Part shown: positions 33,351 through 45,300 of the stretch, piece by piece | How positions within the stretch are numbered: the first letter of the stretch is position 1 | Layout of the letters: each line of letters opens with the position of its first letter | Assembly: GCF_000003815.2 (NCBI RefSeq) | Contig: NC_049995.1 | Location: forward strand, 10,545,409-10,609,408 | Source: Branchiostoma floridae | Taxonomy: Eukaryota > Chordata > Leptocardii > Amphioxiformes > Branchiostomatidae | Direction of reading: 5' to 3' | DNA: 64,000 nucleotides | Made by a program: the position numbers and the translations under genes | Notes under the pieces: model-generated | What the model saw: only the letters and a program-made list of their open reading frames with translations | Databases searched by the model: none | What the model was told of the DNA's origin: nothing

Positions 33351-36235
33351 CGACCTTCGTTAGCTGACAGATCCCGTAGACCACAGCAACCCCGATCGCA
33401 GCGGTATGGGCGTCGGGAGCGGCCGTAGCCAGCTGAAATGCGTCAAGCTACACGAGGAATTCCATCCCGTCTCATGAGGTCTGCACTGAAAACTGCACTT
33501 TAAATATATATCTACAGTGACAAAATGACTTGGACTGAAAGATATCAGGGAGCCATTGAGAAATAGGTAAATGTAGATTTTGTGTTTCTGTTCCATTCAT
33601 TTTGCACGATCTGTGTGTGGGGTCGCACGATGGTGAGCTTACGGAAACATAGCCACATGTGGTCGAATTTGTGACCTGTATATAAATGTAGTAGCAGGAC
33701 TCGAAATACTGTTTTGTTGTATACCTGCACTGGTGCAGGTAACATTGAAAATTACCTGCACCAGACAAATTTTACCTGCACCACTCTGAACTTAGTAAGT
33801 ATGAATCATACTAAAATTTTTCAGGAACCTTCTTTTTCACTACAGTATATTACCTGATATATTGTGCACCTAAAAGTTTTTAAACCGCCTTTCCGTTACT
33901 TTTTGTGTGAAGGAATGGACAGTTTTGTGATAACTTGTACCATCAATTTAGTGTGAAAAGTTGGAAATGTTTGGAGGGGGCTGTTAGGGCAATACCAAGA
34001 TCTGAAAATAACCAGATTGAAACAAAATGACATGCAGTGTACTTAGTGCAATCTTTTAATACAAAAATTTACATTACAATTTACATGCATTTTTGTTTCT
34101 CCCAGAATCTTAGAACTGTCAGCATACAGACAGTTTACGTGCTGGATCCACAAGAATCGTCTTGGGAGATCAGTGTGGCGCGTGGTTCCAGCCTGTGCAG
34201 TCACCAAAATATAATAAGACAGACTTATCCCTCTAAAGATTAGACTAATTACATAGGGCATTTTCCTGTTATGACATTTCACCACCACATGTTCAATTGC
34301 TAAGTTGATCTGACGTTAAACCAGAGAGTGATGTATAAATCTGTAGTCTACTAACTTCTTACTGTTAGGATTATCCGTTCTTGTTAAGCTTGGCGTTAGA
34401 ATTAGAATTAGGGTGAGGCTTTTCTGCTAAAATAAAACAATCTTGATAACACAGTGTTACATAGTTTCCACATTATTTGCACTATAACAGGTGCATTCAA
34501 CCAAATGCGGAAATATATCTACCTCACCTGTATAAATCTATCTACCTATTCATACTTTATACAACAGGCCAAATAGAAACCTTGATCCTTACTAACATCC
34601 TAGTACTAGTATCCTTGAACATAATAAGTATCCTATCAATATACAATTACATTTCTGTGTAATTTTGAAAAAAACAGGCAGAGATAACTTTGGTGGACAC
34701 ACATATATTGTTGTAAAACAGCATTTGTTACTGACATGTAGGCAGGATATTTATGAATAAAATGATCCACTGGATATACAACTTGTCCTTTTTAACATAA
34801 TAAATATAGCCTGCCATATGACATCAGTATATCAGGATCTACCTGGATTTGACCTGAAGTATATGGGCTACTGCCAACATGTTAAGTTGCATGTTCATGA
34901 ATTAATATTTATATTTTCACATTTCTTGTGTCTAAGAGAAATAGCAGCTGCAGTTTTGAAACGTTCAAAACAGTAACTACATGTAGTTTTGTCATATAAA
35001 GCATGTATGCTACAAAAAACATAACAAAAATGAGAAAACATGACCATGAAACCAGTAGAGTTCCAAACGAGACTTGTTTACTAGCCTGTAAACCTTGAAC
35101 GGTACTGTGCAATTGCAGTGTTATTGTCTGGCCTGGAAAGTCAGGCTTTTGGAGCACCTAGTCACCACAAAACTCCCGACGCCTGTGTATGACAGCCTTC
35201 AACACCTTTCTTTTTGAAAGTGTAGTCCTGATTCTTCTCATAGATGTTTTTGACCAGTCGTCTTACTGTAGTCCAACCGCTGCCTTAGGTCAACTGCAAA
35301 GAATATATTCTGAAGTCAACAATGTTCTTGTGATTAAGATATTCATTGATGACAAAATAATACTAGGCCACATTTGCATCTATGTTAAAAATGACAATCA
35401 TGAATAACAAGAGAGGCTGAAATTTACAAACTCCATCTCCCTTTCCATGCAAAAACTGACTCTTCCATGTCAACCTTTTGCTGAAATCGACCACACATGA
35501 ACTATTAGTATGATCTTAGTATTACAACATCACCCAACTCCAAGATGGCTTTTCTGAATATAACATCCATCAAGCATGTAAGCAAGCAAGAATGGCTTCT
35601 GGGCTGCCTACAAAAGAATATATCACACATTGTGCACATTTCTGCACCCAATATATATTAGTACTGTACTGACTATGATTCTTAAATCGGATATTTGAAA
35701 GGTTTTAAATATAGATTTGCACTACACAGTATAGTAGCCACATATTCTTTTACATGCCAAAACAGAGAACATTTCTTATATTAATTTCAGAGTCACTCCC
35801 AAGAAAGAAGCAATTATAAGCTTGTCATGATAATGATTAGATTTTGCATGCACTACAAAATTTGTTAGTGCAATAAATATTTTGGTTTGACTTTGAGGTA
35901 TACCAGTGCCTAGTCCATTAGCCCAAATCATACACTTCTGTCAATCTTTTTTACCAGAAGAAGTAATCTTACCAAACATATCATGTCCCTTGACAAATCC
36001 ATTGTTGTCATTTTAAGAAATAAATATACATACATGGATGTAGGCACATGAGGACACTTTAGCTAAAGACACACACTAACTTAATGAAATTAGAAATTAA
36101 TTACCTTTTGACTTGGGCTTTTCCTCGACCACGTCCTTCTCTTTTCTATCAAACATAAACAGAAGTGGCAGTTATGCACCAGTTCATGCATAATTCTAAA
36201 GACATGGAACTGTATGACATTTTTCCATGCTAAGG
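33351..36235. other. Intergenic or transposon interior, no gene recognised
   Basis: CCTGCAC(C/T) phrases recur at 33725-33785. The remainder is AT-rich with short frames only. Confidence 0.4.
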
Positions 36236-36239
36236 ATTT

Positions 36240-37280
36240 CTGCAAATTCTGCACTTCCGGTGGTGTCTGCTATCTTAGCCAACCTTGGGAACAATTTCTT
36301 GTAAATTGTACAACTACAGGCAGTCGAGTGACTACCAGACATTTAGGAATGTACACAAAAAGTTTGAAGACCGTAGTTTTAGAGGGATACAGAGATGTTA
36401 GCACTTGAATACAATGTAAAAGTTTGGTTATCGTATGTCAACAAAAATGGCGTGGCCGCGAACACTTCTGAATGCAAGGCCAATTTCAGGCCCGATTTCT
36501 CGTAAACGGTATAACTACAAATTTAACGAAAGCAGTCGAGTTACTATCAAACAGTTAGGAATGTACACAAAAAGTTTGAAGACCTAAGCTTTTCAGGATG
36601 CAGAGATATTATCACTGTAGTAAATACTAGGTCATCACATGTCAACAAAAAATGGCGTCGCTAGCCGAAAACACTCTGAATGCAAGGTCAATTTCAGGCC
36701 AGATTTCTCGTAAACGGTATAACTACAAATTTGACGAAAGCAGTCGAGTTACTACCAAACAGTTAGGAATATACACAAAACGTTTGAAGACCTTAGCTTT
36801 CCGGGATGCAGAGATTTTAGCGCTGTAGTGAGAGCTGAAAGTAGTCATACACGTGCATGTGACGTATGCCAAAACACAAAATGGCTAGCCTCAGTACCAG
36901 ACTGACTACGCTGGAAGGCTGGTTCTATAGGGAAATTAATTTGCCAAAGGCAGGGGTTTGCTACCAGAGAGGTTGGTCGGCCGCGGAAAGGAAATATGAA
37001 TCTAATCGTGGACTGACTCCCTTGGCCAATTTCCCGATTTTTTTTCCGAATTGTACGATCCCCGTACCCCCGTAGCAAGGACTGGAGGAGGCTAAAAATG
37101 GCGTCGCTAACAGTAAATACGCTACTTTCATGGTCAGTTTCGGGCCCAATATCTCGGTACGCTGAGTGAGTGAGAGCAAACCGAAAACGGTAAAATTACT
37201 ATCGGACGTTTAGGAAGGTACACAAAAAGTGTGATGCTCAGCGAACCTCGGAATACAGAAATTTGGCAACTTTTTACGGA
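36240..37280 (+). repeat. Diverged tandem repeats, about 200 bp, four units
   Basis: Units near 36260-36410, 36440-36640, 36650-36840 and 37090-37280 share AAATGGCGTCGCTA, TTTCTCGTAAACGGTATAAC, GCAGTCGAGTTACTA and GGAATGTACACAAAAAGTTTG phrases. The last unit is the most diverged. They lie near the right end of the possible TTAA element and may be its subterminal repeats. Confidence 0.65.
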
Positions 37281-37702
37281 CCATTCTGCTATCTAAAAAT
37301 GACTATCTACATATTGGCAGATCGCTACAGAACGGCCCGCAAATAATGATTGGAACGCGTTTGCCTACCAGTTCTGATAGAGGTTGTGCACACATATTTA
37401 GTCTAGCCAAAAAAGCAATCCTGAGCATCTAACATCGAAATTTATGCCAGTACCAACCTTTTCAACTGGAAGAGTCCTTGGCGGCTTCGTCGATCCAGCC
37501 CGTCCGTAACACACCATGCGCATTGAATTCTGGGATTGTTGGTAAGGGACCCGCGGGGAATTCAAGAAGTCGATCGCTATAATGCACGCCCTGCGTTCAG
37601 GCTTCAACTCATGGTACATTTGACAAAACAAACTTGATTCAAGCATAACAATTTATTCTCTGATGAATTATGATATCCGCTTTTGGAGTGGAATGCCCCT
37701 TT

Positions 37703-38016
37703 AAGCTAAGGGCACAACCCGCCGTGCATGCAATTTGTCCCTACGTTTTTTTGGGAGGCCACGTCCGCCACGTATTTCTGAACACGTTCAGGCTTTACAG
37801 GGCATACTGGCACGTACGGGGGGCGAATCCGCAGCCAGATGGCACACAAATTTTGCATGCACTTTTACGGCGTGTTTGCGTGCTCCAAAATCCGTCGGAT
37901 TCCCTACGAGTTCCTACGGAGGCGGTACTTACCACTTACGGTTCTGAAAAGATTGCTCACGTTTTGGTACGTAGACAGCACGTATTTGCACGTACGGCGG
38001 GTTGTGCCCTTAGCTT
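37703..38016. mobile_element. AAGCTAAGGGC-family MITE, copy 1
   Basis: Ends AAGCTAAGGGCACAACCCGC and GCGGGTTGTGCCCTTAGCTT are inverted repeats. The interior has TACGTTTTTTTGGGAGGCCA and CACGTACGG phrases shared with 48712-48976 and, inverted, 60802-60988. It begins at the TTAA right flank of the preceding element. Confidence 0.75.
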
Positions 38017-38049
38017 GAACTACCTATAGCCTTCGTTGCGTTGTTAGAG

Positions 38050-38215
38050 ATTTTCGGCGTCCGCTAGGTTCTCTTCTGCCGGTAAAGGGAGTTTGCCGCG
38101 GAAGAGAGTTTACCGTGGTAGGAAGTTTCACCCCGTCTCGATTCCACGGCAAACTCCCTTTTCCGGCATAAGAGAACCTAGCTAGTCAACGTTAAAAATC
38201 GTGATCCACGGCCCC
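38050..38215. mobile_element. Foldback MITE (CTAGGTTCTCTTCTGCCGG ends)
   Basis: CTAGGTTCTCTTCTGCCGG near 38067 and CCGGCATAAGAGAACCTAG near 38162 are near-perfect inverted repeats, with AAGGGAGTTTGCCG and CGGCAAACTCCCTT next to them. A related copy is at 47868-48030. Confidence 0.65.
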
Positions 38216-38404
38216 TATCCCAGATAAAAATCACGTGTGGGTCTCCTCAAACACTGGACCCAAGCTTTTTGTCCCTAGGGTCTTCTGTAGACAAACGAAG
38301 GTTAAAATTTGTCCATATGAATAGATTTAGCATTTTTGTGCCTCTCCCAGTGGCAGAACACTAGGGCGTGCTAAACAAGGAACGACTCGAAGCTAGAACC
38401 GTTA

Positions 38405-38596
38405 AATTCTAAAATATTGTGTCATTTATTGCCGATTTGTAAAATAATTCGTTTTTTTTTCGTAATACGTAAAAGCATGACTTAGAAGACATCAAAATAC
38501 ACAAAACGTAAGAAAAATCGTTCTTCGTCCCTGTAATCTTTCGAACCCCGCAGTGCCTCACCGTTGCCCCAAGTGAAGTGAGATACCGCCTTGACT
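38405..38596. mobile_element. MITE family 1, left-truncated copy
   Basis: The interior (AGAAGACATCAAAATACACA) and right end (AACCCCGCAGTGCCTCACCG to GTGAGATACCGCC) are present. The left inverted repeat is missing. Confidence 0.6.
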
Positions 38597-38967
38597 ACCA
38601 GACCGACTTCCTTATCCTTTGTTTATGGTATCCCTTCACGACCACAACACAGATAGCACAGATCTCGTCATAGTTGACTACACTGTTCATTAAAACGCAA
38701 CGCATGTTTTGTTCAACTTCAATACAACTAAAACTCATCTTCTAGAAACATCAGACAGCCAAGCAATCAGAAGCTTGCCAAATTCGTTTACCACTGTTGA
38801 TAAAAGCTGCTTTGATTTTTTAAATCTGTCCAGGGGAGAGCTTTAGATTCAATTTGTCCTAGTTGGGGACATTCTCTTTATTTGAAGAAACAATGAGTGA
38901 CATCTCGTGGTTGAACACGAACGTAAATGAGTTAAAGGACCATCTTGATTAAGTATGACCTCGCCAT

Positions 38968-39275
38968 GGCCTTGAAACTCTCAGATCAATGAAGAAAATT
39001 GGAACGCCAAATTACATTAGATCATGTGTTGATTAGCGACATCACAGGGTGTGGACATCAAAAAGGCCTTGAAACTTTCAGATCAATGAAGAAATTTAGC
39101 AGGTAGCAGAACTCGAAATTTCATTAGTTCAAGTGATGATTAGCGTCATCACGTGGAGTGGAAATAAAAAAGGCCTTGAAACTCTTAGATCAATGAAGAA
39201 ATTTAGCAGGTGGCAGAAGTCCAAATTACATTAGATCAAGTGTTAATTAGCGGCATCCTGTGGTGTGTGGAATGC
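38968..39275 (+). repeat. Three ~100-bp tandem repeats just upstream of lectin gene B
   Basis: GGCCTTGAAACTCT-like starts at 38968, 39065 and 39172. Each unit contains AGATCAATGAAGAAA, CATTAGATCAAGTG-like and GATTAGCG.CATCAC-like phrases. The middle unit has CATCACGTGG with an E-box. ACATTAGATCA also occurs before gene C (48434). The array ends about 85 bp before the start codon of gene B, so it may act as a promoter-proximal control region (inference). Confidence 0.6.
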
Positions 39276-39295
39276 GCTTGATTAAAAACGAAGGT

Positions 39296-39303
39296 TATTA
39301 AAG
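39296..39303 (+). promoter_or_regulatory. TATA-like element of lectin gene B
   Basis: TATTAAAG lies 65 bp before the ATG and about 25 bp before GAGAGGCAGACGG, a phrase also found just before the start of gene C. It is a weak match to TATA. Confidence 0.3.
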
Positions 39304-39360
39304 CGGGCGTTTTTGTGGGAGAGGCAGACGGGCGACAACACCTCCGCCAGATCACACATC

Positions 39361-42300
39361 ATGTTGCTGTCTGCTGGCATCTTCGTGCTTCTGGCCATCT
39401 GGGCCGGGCCGCAGGTTGAGGGCAAGGATCAGATTGTCGGCTACAAAGAAATGAATCAGCTCTATGGTTTGCATGTTTTTGTTTTAATTTGTTTTTAGCT
39501 TTAAGACTTTGTCATTTATACTGATACTTGTGTGTGTGCTTGTGTGTATTTGTGTATTTGTGTATGTGCGTGCGTTTGTGTTTGTGTTTGTATGCATGTA
39601 TGTATGCCAGCTGTGTGTGTGTGCCTATGTGTTTCTAGGTACCTGTGTTGGTGCGCCTGTGTTGTGTATGCGTGTGTGTGTACCTGAGTGTGTGCCTGTG
39701 TGTGTGTGCCTATATGTGTTTCTAGGTACCTGTGTTGGTGCGCCTGTGTTGTGTATGTACGTGTGTGCGTACCTGAGTGTGTGCATGTATGTATGCCAGC
39801 TGTGTGTGTGTGTGTGCCTATGTGTTTCTAGGTACCTGTGTTGGTGCGCCTGTGTTGTGTGTGCGTGTGTGTGTACCTGAGTGTGTGCCTGTGTGTGTGT
39901 TTGTGCCTGTGTATGTGTGCCTGTGGGGTTTTGTGGGCCTGTGTCTGTGTGTGTGCGTGTGTGTGTGCGCTTTTGTGTGTTACTTTGTGAGTACGTGTAC
40001 CCGTGTATGTGTGTGTGCGTTTGCGCGCGCGTGTATGTGTGTCTGTGTGCGTATGTTTGTGTTTGCTTGTCTGTGTGCCCCTGTGTATGTGTGCGTGTAT
40101 GTGTGTTTGTGGGTGACGAGTAATTCAATAGTTAACATTTTCCTTAGATTAAACGCACTTGTTTTCTAATAATAAAATATTTAGTGAAATTTTGGCAACG
40201 TTTAGGCAGAATGCTGAACATAATTTTTGAAATCCGGTTTTAAAATTCTTTTCCCAACATATTTTTTCAGCGAGTTTTAAACAGGTGGACATGACGTATG
40301 GAATGGTTGCTACAGAAATTGAACGTTCAAAGAAGACATATAAGCGGTGGGATGATGCAATGGCAAGAGAAAAGGTATGTAGAAAATGGAAGCCTTGCTT
40401 ACTATAATGTTTTAGATAATTGCTGAAATGGCCAACGAACGTTACATACTAAAAATGCTTTTCTCGTTGTGAGTACACAATAATATAAATATTTATACTG
40501 AGCTTTGGCTTCTATTGTAGCAAGCCTACCCAATGTTCAATACCTTTCTATTCTCAAAATTACTACAAAGAAAATAACCGCTCAACACCCTCTTCGAATC
40601 CAGAATGCCTTATGGCCAGTCGTTCTAGTTTATCGTTTTTTTTCCAGTTCTCTGATGGTCTTGGAAGAACCCTATTATCTTCAAGTCTTTCTAGTGTGAC
40701 CAGTCTACACTTTGTCAGTATCTGGTATACTCTTTTTAGAAGGTATTATAGCCCTGTCATATTATCCACGATCTTCGGGCGTGTCGGTGGAAGATTGGCC
40801 ATATTTACAGAGGGTTGCGCGTATTTTTCACCTGAAAACCGTCCCTGTCACATATAAGGTATACTTTGTACCTTATACAATTGTTGTGCAATAAAGTTAT
40901 TATTATAAGCGAGGCTCGGGCGATCGTAGCAGAATCGACGTATCGACGTCAGATCGATTTTCGCCAAATGTGACAGAGGTATAAGGGGATCCATTGATTA
41001 TATTCAAACGTCTTTCGTACGATTTTCCAACTATCTAAAAGCTCTCATTTTTTTTTATGTCTGGACATAGTCCAACTACTTTTTTATTCATCTGACTTTT
41101 TTGTGTCCGGTTACAGACCTTTTCCAGAATGATCTCAACACAAGATGAAACACTGAAGAGCGCGCGCAGAGAAATCGGACGCCTCGATCCTCAGATGATT
41201 GTAATGACGGAGGATTTTGACAACTTAAACAGCAACGTGACTCAAGAATTCGGGAACCTGCACTCCGTGAGTGAGCATATCGACGAAGAGCTCGGTACAA
41301 TTGAAGCGGATACCCAAACGTATGCTGTCACCTTTGAGCAAAGTATGGCAGACATTAACCAAGCCATTGAAGATCAGAAGCGAAGCATTCCAGTGTTGAT
41401 GCTTCAAGAAGCAGATCGCCAGGCTCAAGTAAGAGATGACTTCCGACGGGAAATTGCTGAGTACGAGAGTGCAAGGGAACAAGAGACGACTTCAAGAGAA
41501 GAACTTATGCAAACGGTCGACTCTACAATCGCTGCTCTAAGGGCGAGGGACCAGGCATCACACGACCGCGCCGCATCTCTGCAAATCAGAGTCCAACAAC
41601 TGATTCAAGAAGTTGAAGGAATCTTCATCCGATCTAGAGAGCAAGGTTCGCGGCTGGACACCGCAAATGCCTCGTTTAGCGGAGACAGGCAACACGTCAC
41701 GAACTTCCGTACCTCGTTTAATACTCATCTGCAGCAGTTTAATCATATTCAACAAATGTTAGCTACTATACAGGCATCAGTCGCGGAGCTACAGACCAGA
41801 AAGGGGCAGGTACAAGGATATACATCTCACCTCAATGAGCATATCCAAGATCGTCAATCTCGCCTTGACGACGATGACCAACAACGAGCAACTCTTCTGC
41901 AACAAATCAGAGATCTCCGTAACGACCATGGGCAGGACAACAATGCCAAAGACCTGCGTTTGAATGATGTCGAAGCTACGCTTGACAATTTGGCTGCAGA
42001 TACAGCGGTAACTGACACAGCAACGCAAGTGGAGACCACCCTTCGAAACCTACAGACCAACATAATCCCTGAACTGAGCTCTAAGGTTGACCAAAATCAA
42101 AACATGCAGGATTCAATCCAACAACAACAAAGCAGCCAACAGCAGTCCATCCAGTCGGAGAATGCCGACGTCCAAGCATTCAGCCAGGGTCTACAGGCAT
42201 TTAACCATCAAATAGAATCATTGGAGAACACACACCAAATGCAAATCTCGAACACAGAAGCTCGTCTGCTGGCAATGGAAACGCAGGCGAACACTGCCGA

Positions 42301-45300
42301 CTCTGATAGTTCAGACACTCTCACCGCTCTACAAAATATGATCAACGTCCTGTCGGAACACGTGGACATCGCCGAAGAACAGTTTGACCAGTACCCGAAC
42401 CCCTCGGCCATTTCGGACAGTGCTACCAGTGTGGGGCAAGCGATCCAAGGTGTAGAAGACACCCAAGCAACACTTACTGCCGTAGAGCAGCAGCTCACCG
42501 ACTCGATGTCGGAAACAGACGGAAGATTTAACGAGTTAGAGACAAGCGTTGCTGAACAACAGGACTCCCTACAGCAAGCACAGGCGAACCTGCAGCTGAC
42601 AGCCCAGAGCTTGAACGCAGCATCTGTCGTATCTTCTTCCATTGCAAATCTGGAGACACAAATTGATGAAACCACTGAAGGGAGTGTCACCCTCGTCCAG
42701 TATCAACAAGGGGTCAACACAGACCACCAGCGTGTTCAGACAATACAGGCTGCTATCCAGCAACAGATAGCCGCGATCCCAGACGACGAAGTGCAGCAGA
42801 CATTGGCAGTCGCCATCGGAGAAGGCACGGAGGAGATGACCAACCAACTCAACGACATGGGAACGTCAGTGGACGCATTGAAGGCCATGGCTTTGGCGAT
42901 CTCAACTTCTTCAGAGATCACGCTTGAAACTCTCCAAGACGCCTTGAATGCCATCAATACTGAAATCTACAGTCATGAGATAGAGATAGACGAACTGGAA
43001 AGTAGTCTGGAAGGAACGGAAGGACTGGAGGAGGCAGTACTGAACATGGATGAGAACGTCGCGGGGATAACAAGTGACACCACCATTATGTCCAACGACA
43101 TCTCCAGCATCGAGCAAGCACTGCAGTCAACTTCCTTCGATTACTGTAAGAATCTAAACTTATTATTATATATTAATGACTTCATCGGTGTAAATACGTT
43201 AGGGCGCGGTCTCATAGGTAGTGCCATCGTCGTGCGATTTTGATGCCATATAATTTTTAAGCAGGCTGGGGCAGACTAAATTTGTGTTGCAAGACAGCTG
43301 AAAAACATGCATGGCTGTCCCCGCAAAACGCCCAACATTAGCGATCGCACGACGACCGCACGACCTTTGTGACCATGCCCTTACGGCCTGGCCACACTCG
43401 TCGTACGATCACCGTGAGATCGTCGCACGATCGCCGTACGATTGCCGTACGATCGTCGTACGATTTCAAACTGGGGGCACTCTTGTGATAAACAGAAAGC
43501 ACAAATCTGAGCTTGAAAATTCAGCTGTATTTTAACGTTATAGACTGTCTAAGATGACTTTCGCTATTTGGTTCTGTACCAGCCTAATTGTAAATTCTAC
43601 ATCAAAATGTTTCGACAGCATTCAACAAATGTGACCAAGCTGTTAGCTGATTTTCTGTTCTTTATTATAATGAAAGATCTGTTTAATTTATTTTCACTTT
43701 CTTTTGATTTGTGTTTCAATTAGCAACTCTAATCTGTAAAGCAAGGGTTATTTCTGAATACTAATTATTTATTTTCAAAGTGGAATTGATTTTCTAGTCT
43801 AGGAAATTTGATCACTGTCTCATGAACATTCATACACATATGTCAACAGTTTTATAACAATTTTCAATACATTAGAACAAAGAGAAATCGTAAAGAAGAA
43901 TTTACAGAAAGAAAAGGGAAACGCATATCATGAATTCAAAAAGGTATAAAGAGATTTGTGCAAGAAAAAGAAAACATAATACAAATAATTTAGATGATAC
44001 AAATAATTTAGATATGTTAAAATGTGATATTCAATTCTATTCCTTGACAAAGACTGGAACTGTTCAGTCGAAAATTTGGGTCAGTACAATTTTTGTGTTA
44101 GATATTAGATGGTATCTCATTGCACTTGGGGCACAGGTGCGGCACTGCGGCGTTCGTTCACTGCGGCACTGTTTTCTCCGATTTTTTTTTTTAGATGTAG
44201 ATATTGGGTAATTTGTAATTCAAGTTTGAACAAATTACAAAAAAAAGTTATAGAATTCGTTTTTTTTATCGAAATTCGTTCAGTGAACCTCGAACCCCGC
44301 AGTGCCGCATCGGTGCCCCAAGTTTAGTGAGATACCACCTTTACAGTTCATCTCGTGCAAGTTTGATTCTATTGTTGGTTTGTTGCAGTTGAATCGGGCA
44401 GCTATTACCTAGCGTGGCGTTACCAAACCGACTGGTGGGGAATAAGAAGTGACCACCCATATTCAAATATGCAGACGAGGGACATTCGGTTCAACAATGG
44501 CTTCCGGAGAAATCCTATCATTTATACCACTATTACCAAGTTGGACATGAACAAAGGCAAGACCAACAGGTAAGTAGCAAAATGTGGAATCTCACTAATC
44601 TCCAAGCAGATCCTACGGTATAGCATAAAGAACAAGAAACAGCCATGACTTCAAGTACCAGAGTTACCAAGCTAGGATTGATGTGTTCAAAAATTCGTAT
44701 TTTCCCAGAACTATCGTAGAGTGGAACTTGTTATCACCAAGCACAGTAGGGGCATCTTTTCTGGATAGTTTTAAAGAACGCTTGCAGATAGATGTGCAGA
44801 AGTTATGTGTGACGGATCGCTCAGTGTAATATAACCAGCTGCTGCCGCACCGCGTGCCTGCGAAGCTGGTGTGTTACGCCGAAGAGCGGTCATACCGGCT
44901 ATATAGATACAGATACAGATAAAGATACAGATACAGCATAAGATAGTATCAAAAGCTTGCAGAGGAGTGAAGCCGGCTTAGGAGTGTGTTTTGCCACAAG
45001 GCCAGTTTGGCACTATCTTATGCCATTGTAAGATCTGCTTTGAGATTAGTATCTCACTGCACTAAGGGCACCGATGCGGCACTGCGGAGTTTGTTCACTA
45101 CGGCACTGTTGTGTTGTTTTCGCCATTTGGATATTGCGGAAACGTAGAAGTACTTATAAGACTACGAAATACACAAAACGTAAGAACATTTGTTCCTTAT
45201 TTCTGAAATTCGTTTAGTATCTTTGGAACCCTGCAGTGTCGCAATGGTGCCCCAAGTGAAGTGAGATGCCACAATTATACAATACATAAACGTATGACTA

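Larger units (their letters stand above)
32839..37700. mobile_element. Possible 4.9-kb DNA transposon with TTAA target duplication
   Basis: TTAA at 32835-32838 precedes AGGGGGATTCCACTC, and GAGTGGAATGCCCCT ends right before TTAA at 37701-37704. The ends are inverted repeats over 15 bp with one mismatch, and TTAA flanks are the hallmark of piggyBac and Kolobok superfamilies. No intact transposase is seen inside. A degenerate host-like exon (33074) and subterminal tandem repeats (36240-37280) are the main contents. The pairing of two short ends this far apart could be chance or two separate elements of the same family. Confidence 0.4.

Noticed and set aside
37398-37646. 82-codon - strand frame containing HELKPERRACIIAIDFLNSP
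   Set aside because: It has no recognisable family and sits by the right end of a suspected transposon. It is too short to support as a gene.
37670-38029. 119-codon + strand frame
   Set aside because: It lies wholly within an AAGCTAAGGGC-family MITE, which is non-coding in its other copies.
39509-40169. Long Cys/Val-rich frames on + and a 167-codon His/Thr frame on -
   Set aside because: They are translations of a TG-rich minisatellite inside intron 1 of gene B.
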